NCBI GenBank assembly: GCA_937881505.1
Contig: CALGEM010000256.1
Location: forward strand, 1 to 7,727
DNA from: an uncultured euryarchaeote
GTDB lineage: Archaea; Thermoplasmatota; Poseidoniia; Poseidoniales; Poseidoniaceae
Direction: 5' to 3'
Length of the DNA stretch: 7,727 bases
Shown here: positions 6,005 through 7,727 of the stretch, piece after piece
Layout of the letters: each line of letters begins with the position of its first letter
Numbering within the stretch: the first letter of the stretch is position 1
Translations under genes and position numbers: made by a program
Notes under the pieces: model-generated
What the model saw: the letters and a program-made list of their open reading frames with translations, nothing else
Told to the model about the DNA's origin: nothing
Database searches by the model: none

Positions 6005-7069
6005 ATGGGCAGCAAGACCGCCATGATCACGGGCATCACTGGGCAAGACGGTTCCTACCTTGCCGAATTGCTTCTTGAGAAGGGCTACACCGTCTACGGA
6101 TTGGTGCGCCGTGTCTCTCAACCCACCTCCGGTCGCAGCCTCATCAACCACCTGATGAGCAACGACAAGTTCCACCTCCTCAACGGCGATTTGGCCGACC
6201 AGAACTCCATTGACAACGCCGTCAACCAGACCCAACCCGACGAGTTCTACAACCTCGGCGCCATGTCCTTCGTCCCCGAATCCTGGCGCTCGCCCATGAT
6301 GACCGCTGACATCACCGGCCTGGGTGCCCTTCGCTGCCTCGAAGCCATTCGCAAGCACGCTCCTCACTGCCGCTTCTATCAGGCTGGCTCTTCGGAGCAG
6401 TACGGCAAGGTCCGAGATGTTCCCCAAACCGAACTCACGCCCTTCCATCCCCGCTCACCCTATGGATGCGCCAAGGTGTTCGCCTTCGAAATCACCCGAA
6501 ACTACCGCGAGTCCTACGATATGTTCGCCTGCACGGGCATTCTCTTCAACCACGAAAGCCCTCGCCGCGGTCTTGAATTCGTCACCCGCAAGGTCACCAT
6601 GACCGCCGCTCGCATCGCCCACGGCTTTGACGAGTGTCTGTGGATCGGCAATGTCGATGCCAAGCGAGACTGGGGCTTCGCCGGGGACTACGTCGAGATG
6701 CAGTGGCGCATGCTCCAACAGGACAAACCCGGCGACTACGTCGTGGCGACCGGCCGCACGCACAGCGTGCGCGACATGATTTCCCTCGCCTTCTCCCATG
6801 TCGGCATGGACCTGACGTGGTCGGGTGAAGACGTCGATACCATCGCCACCGACCAGAACGGTGTCGTGCGTGTTCGCACCAATCCCAAGTTCTTCCGTCC
6901 CGCTGAAGTGGATTTGCTCATCGGCGACCCGGCGCTGGCAGAGAAGGAACTCGGTTGGGTGCCAAGTACCTCGTTTGAAGAACTCGTTCAGATGATGGTC
7001 GACGCCGACATGGCGACTGTGCAAGAAGCCGTTGACGGTGGCTACGCTCCGCCCACGCCGCCTGAGTGA
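6005..7069 (+). CDS. gmd: GDP-mannose 4,6-dehydratase
   Basis: A 354-residue short-chain dehydrogenase/reductase of the extended type. It converts GDP-D-mannose to GDP-4-keto-6-deoxy-D-mannose, precursor of GDP-fucose, GDP-rhamnose and related deoxysugars. Evidence: NADP-binding TGITGQDGSYLAE (9-21), VRR (34-36), GDLAD (61-65), the catalytic group S129/E131 (AGSSEQYG) with Y153 and K157 (SPYGCAK), E131 and Y153 being 22 apart as in E. coli Gmd, and the substrate-binding hallmarks GILFNHESPRRG (178-189), FVTRKVT (192-198) and RDWGFAGDYVEMQW (221-234). The length is typical. The segment NLGAMSFVPESWRSP (83-97) is a variant of the usual AAQSHV region. No GDP-fucose synthase or reductase follows, so the final sugar is unknown; the downstream gene is GST-like instead. 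It is divergent from a GT4 glycosyltransferase. ATG 6005 is chosen because the nucleotide-binding loop begins nine residues later. Confidence 0.96.
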   Translation: MGSKTAMITGITGQDGSYLAELLLEKGYTVYGLVRRVSQPTSGRSLINHLMSNDKFHLLNGDLADQNSIDNAVNQTQPDEFYNLGAMSFVPESWRSPMMTADITGLGALRCLEAIRKHAPHCRFYQAGSSEQYGKVRDVPQTELTPFHPRSPYGCAKVFAFEITRNYRESYDMFACTGILFNHESPRRGLEFVTRKVTMTAARIAHGFDECLWIGNVDAKRDWGFAGDYVEMQWRMLQQDKPGDYVVATGRTHSVRDMISLAFSHVGMDLTWSGEDVDTIATDQNGVVRVRTNPKFFRPAEVDLLIGDPALAEKELGWVPSTSFEELVQMMVDADMATVQEAVDGGYAPPTPPE

Positions 7070-7072
7070 TGC

Positions 7073-7080
7073 AGGAAGGG
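7073..7080 (+). promoter_or_regulatory. Shine-Dalgarno-like site for the GST-like gene
   Basis: AGGAAGGG ends five bases before GTG 7086. It is an imperfect purine-rich match to the anti-Shine-Dalgarno. It supports the GTG start instead of the TTG at 7032, which lies inside gmd. Confidence 0.4.
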
Positions 7081-7085
7081 TCGCC

Positions 7086-7652
7086 GTGTCGCTGCCCGTT
7101 CTCTACTCCTTTCGTCGCTGTCCCTACGCCATGCGGGCGCGGATGTCCATCGTTCGGGAGGGCTACGAGGTTGAGTTGCGCGAAGTCGTGCTTCGCGACC
7201 GCCCCGACCACATGATGGAGATTTCACCCAAGGGCACGGTGCCCGTGCTCTTGCTGCCTGACGGCACGGTCATTGAGGAGAGCCTTGAGATCATGCAGCA
7301 CGTGCTCGATTGGGAACTCAGCGAGGAGGAAGCGCACTGGGTGGCACGCAACGATGATGAATTCAAGTTCCACCTGGACCGCTACAAATATCCAAACCGT
7401 TACGAAAACGTCGACCATATCGAGCATCGCACTGCCGCTTCAAAATTCATCTATGATTTGGATGAAAGCATACCTGAAGGAAACTTGAGTGATGCGATTT
7501 TCCCCTTCATCAGACAATTTGCAAACCATGATAGAAAATGGTTTGATTCCCAGGACTGGAATAATGTTCACAAGTGGCTAGATGGATGCCTTTCCAGTGA
7601 ACAGTTCAAAATTTGTATGACTAAGTATGAACAATGGGTTCAGGATAACTAA
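7086..7652 (+). CDS. Glutathione S-transferase-like (thioredoxin-fold) protein
   Basis: A 188-residue protein starting at GTG. The N-terminal thioredoxin-fold domain has LYSFRRCPYAMRARM (6-20) with a glutaredoxin-like CPYA (C12), the cis-proline segment KGTVPVL (49-55) and the Glu-Ser pair E65-S66 (ESLEIM) that binds the gamma-glutamyl part of glutathione in this family. The C-terminal helical domain shows DRYKYPNRYE (98-107), FPFIRQF (139-145) and DRKWFD (149-154), all hallmarks of a bacterial GST group (recalled, not searched). The stretch between about 118 and 136 seems shorter than usual. The natural thiol is uncertain, since most archaea lack glutathione, and a bacterial origin by transfer is plausible. 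GC content falls from about 61% (7081-7380) to about 37% (7441-7652) within the gene. It follows gmd by 16 bases and could be co-transcribed. Confidence 0.88.
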   Translation: MSLPVLYSFRRCPYAMRARMSIVREGYEVELREVVLRDRPDHMMEISPKGTVPVLLLPDGTVIEESLEIMQHVLDWELSEEEAHWVARNDDEFKFHLDRYKYPNRYENVDHIEHRTAASKFIYDLDESIPEGNLSDAIFPFIRQFANHDRKWFDSQDWNNVHKWLDGCLSSEQFKICMTKYEQWVQDN

Positions 7653-7727
7653 TTGTGTGGTTTCGTAGAAAAACTACGGATGCAGCTAAAATTAATTGGA
7701 AAGTTGCAAAAAATACGTTCCAGGTTA
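7441..7727. other. AT-rich segment with abrupt composition change
   Basis: By direct count, GC is about 61% in 7081-7380, 48% in 7381-7440 and about 37% from 7441 to the end. The change falls in the middle of the GST-like gene, whose frame and conserved motifs continue across it. It marks either a recombination or island boundary or an assembly join. Confidence 0.7.
7655..7727 (+). CDS. Possible start of an unidentified gene, 3' partial
   Basis: A GTG two bases after the GST-like stop opens a frame that stays open to the end of the window. Its 24 readable residues start MWFRRKTTDAAKINWKV and are basic at the N-terminus. The family cannot be recognised. No clear Shine-Dalgarno is present, and another frame (from the TTG at 7653) is also open, so this call is weak. 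If real, it belongs to the AT-rich segment and may be co-transcribed with the GST-like gene. Confidence 0.25.
   Translation, partial: MWFRRKTTDAAKINWKVAKNTFQV

Noticed and set aside
5034..6026. Plus-strand open frame of 330 codons across the glycosyltransferase gene
   Set aside because: Shadow of the minus-strand GT4 gene. It would also run through the divergent promoter and into gmd, and its translation shows no domain.
7032..7085. TTG start of the GST-like frame inside gmd
   Set aside because: It would add 18 residues with no family similarity. GTG 7086 lies directly before the first beta strand and has a purine-rich site upstream.
7662..7680. Stem-loop TTCGTAG-AAAAA-CTACGGA after the GST-like gene
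   Set aside because: Short stem with one G-T pair and no following T-tract, so it is weak as a terminator. It would also sit inside the possible next gene.

Overview
The window looks like a piece of an archaeal chromosome, most plausibly a marine Euryarchaeon such as Marine Group II / Poseidoniales. That placement is inference. The signs are an NAD-domain-first fusion of 3-hydroxyacyl-CoA dehydrogenase and enoyl-CoA hydratase, an order typical of archaea; TATA-like boxes centred about 26-28 bases before the start codons of two transcription units, as expected for leaderless archaeal mRNAs; a poly-T archaeal-style terminator; and near-perfect GGAGGTGA-type Shine-Dalgarno sites only inside an operon. 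Most of the window is GC-rich, but the last ~290 bases are AT-rich (about 37% GC, against 61% just before).

Layout. Bases 1-1014 (+) are the 3' part of a GT4 glycosyltransferase gene that enters from outside the window. Bases 1056-3128 (+) encode the two-domain beta-oxidation enzyme, with all expected catalytic residues of both domains. It ends stop-to-stop, with no spacer, against a convergent three-gene minus-strand operon (4542 down to 3129). That operon encodes an E1/ThiF-like adenylyltransferase, a JAMM/MPN+ metalloprotease-like protein and a 78-residue predicted helical protein of unknown function. The genes overlap by ATGA at both junctions. Upstream is a second minus-strand GT4 glycosyltransferase (5894-4593), divergent from a GDP-mannose 4,6-dehydratase gene (gmd, 6005-7069, +). 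A glutathione-S-transferase-like gene follows (7086-7652, +), and a possible new reading frame begins at 7655 and runs off the end.

How they fit together. The glycosyltransferases and Gmd point to synthesis of a deoxyhexose-containing surface glycan or glycoprotein glycan. The fused enzyme carries out two consecutive beta-oxidation steps. The E1-like/JAMM/small-protein operon is the most interesting part. It pairs an activating enzyme with an isopeptidase-like enzyme, the core of a ubiquitin-like or sulfur-carrier conjugation/removal pathway. No ubiquitin-like protein, E2 or di-Gly tail is visible nearby, and both enzymes depart from the textbook family pattern.

Two DNA-level oddities stand out. 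Perfect 10-base direct repeats flank the TATA-like box in the glycosyltransferase/gmd divergent promoter, and a sharp GC drop falls inside the GST-like gene. No tRNA, rRNA, CRISPR array, insertion sequence or origin was seen.
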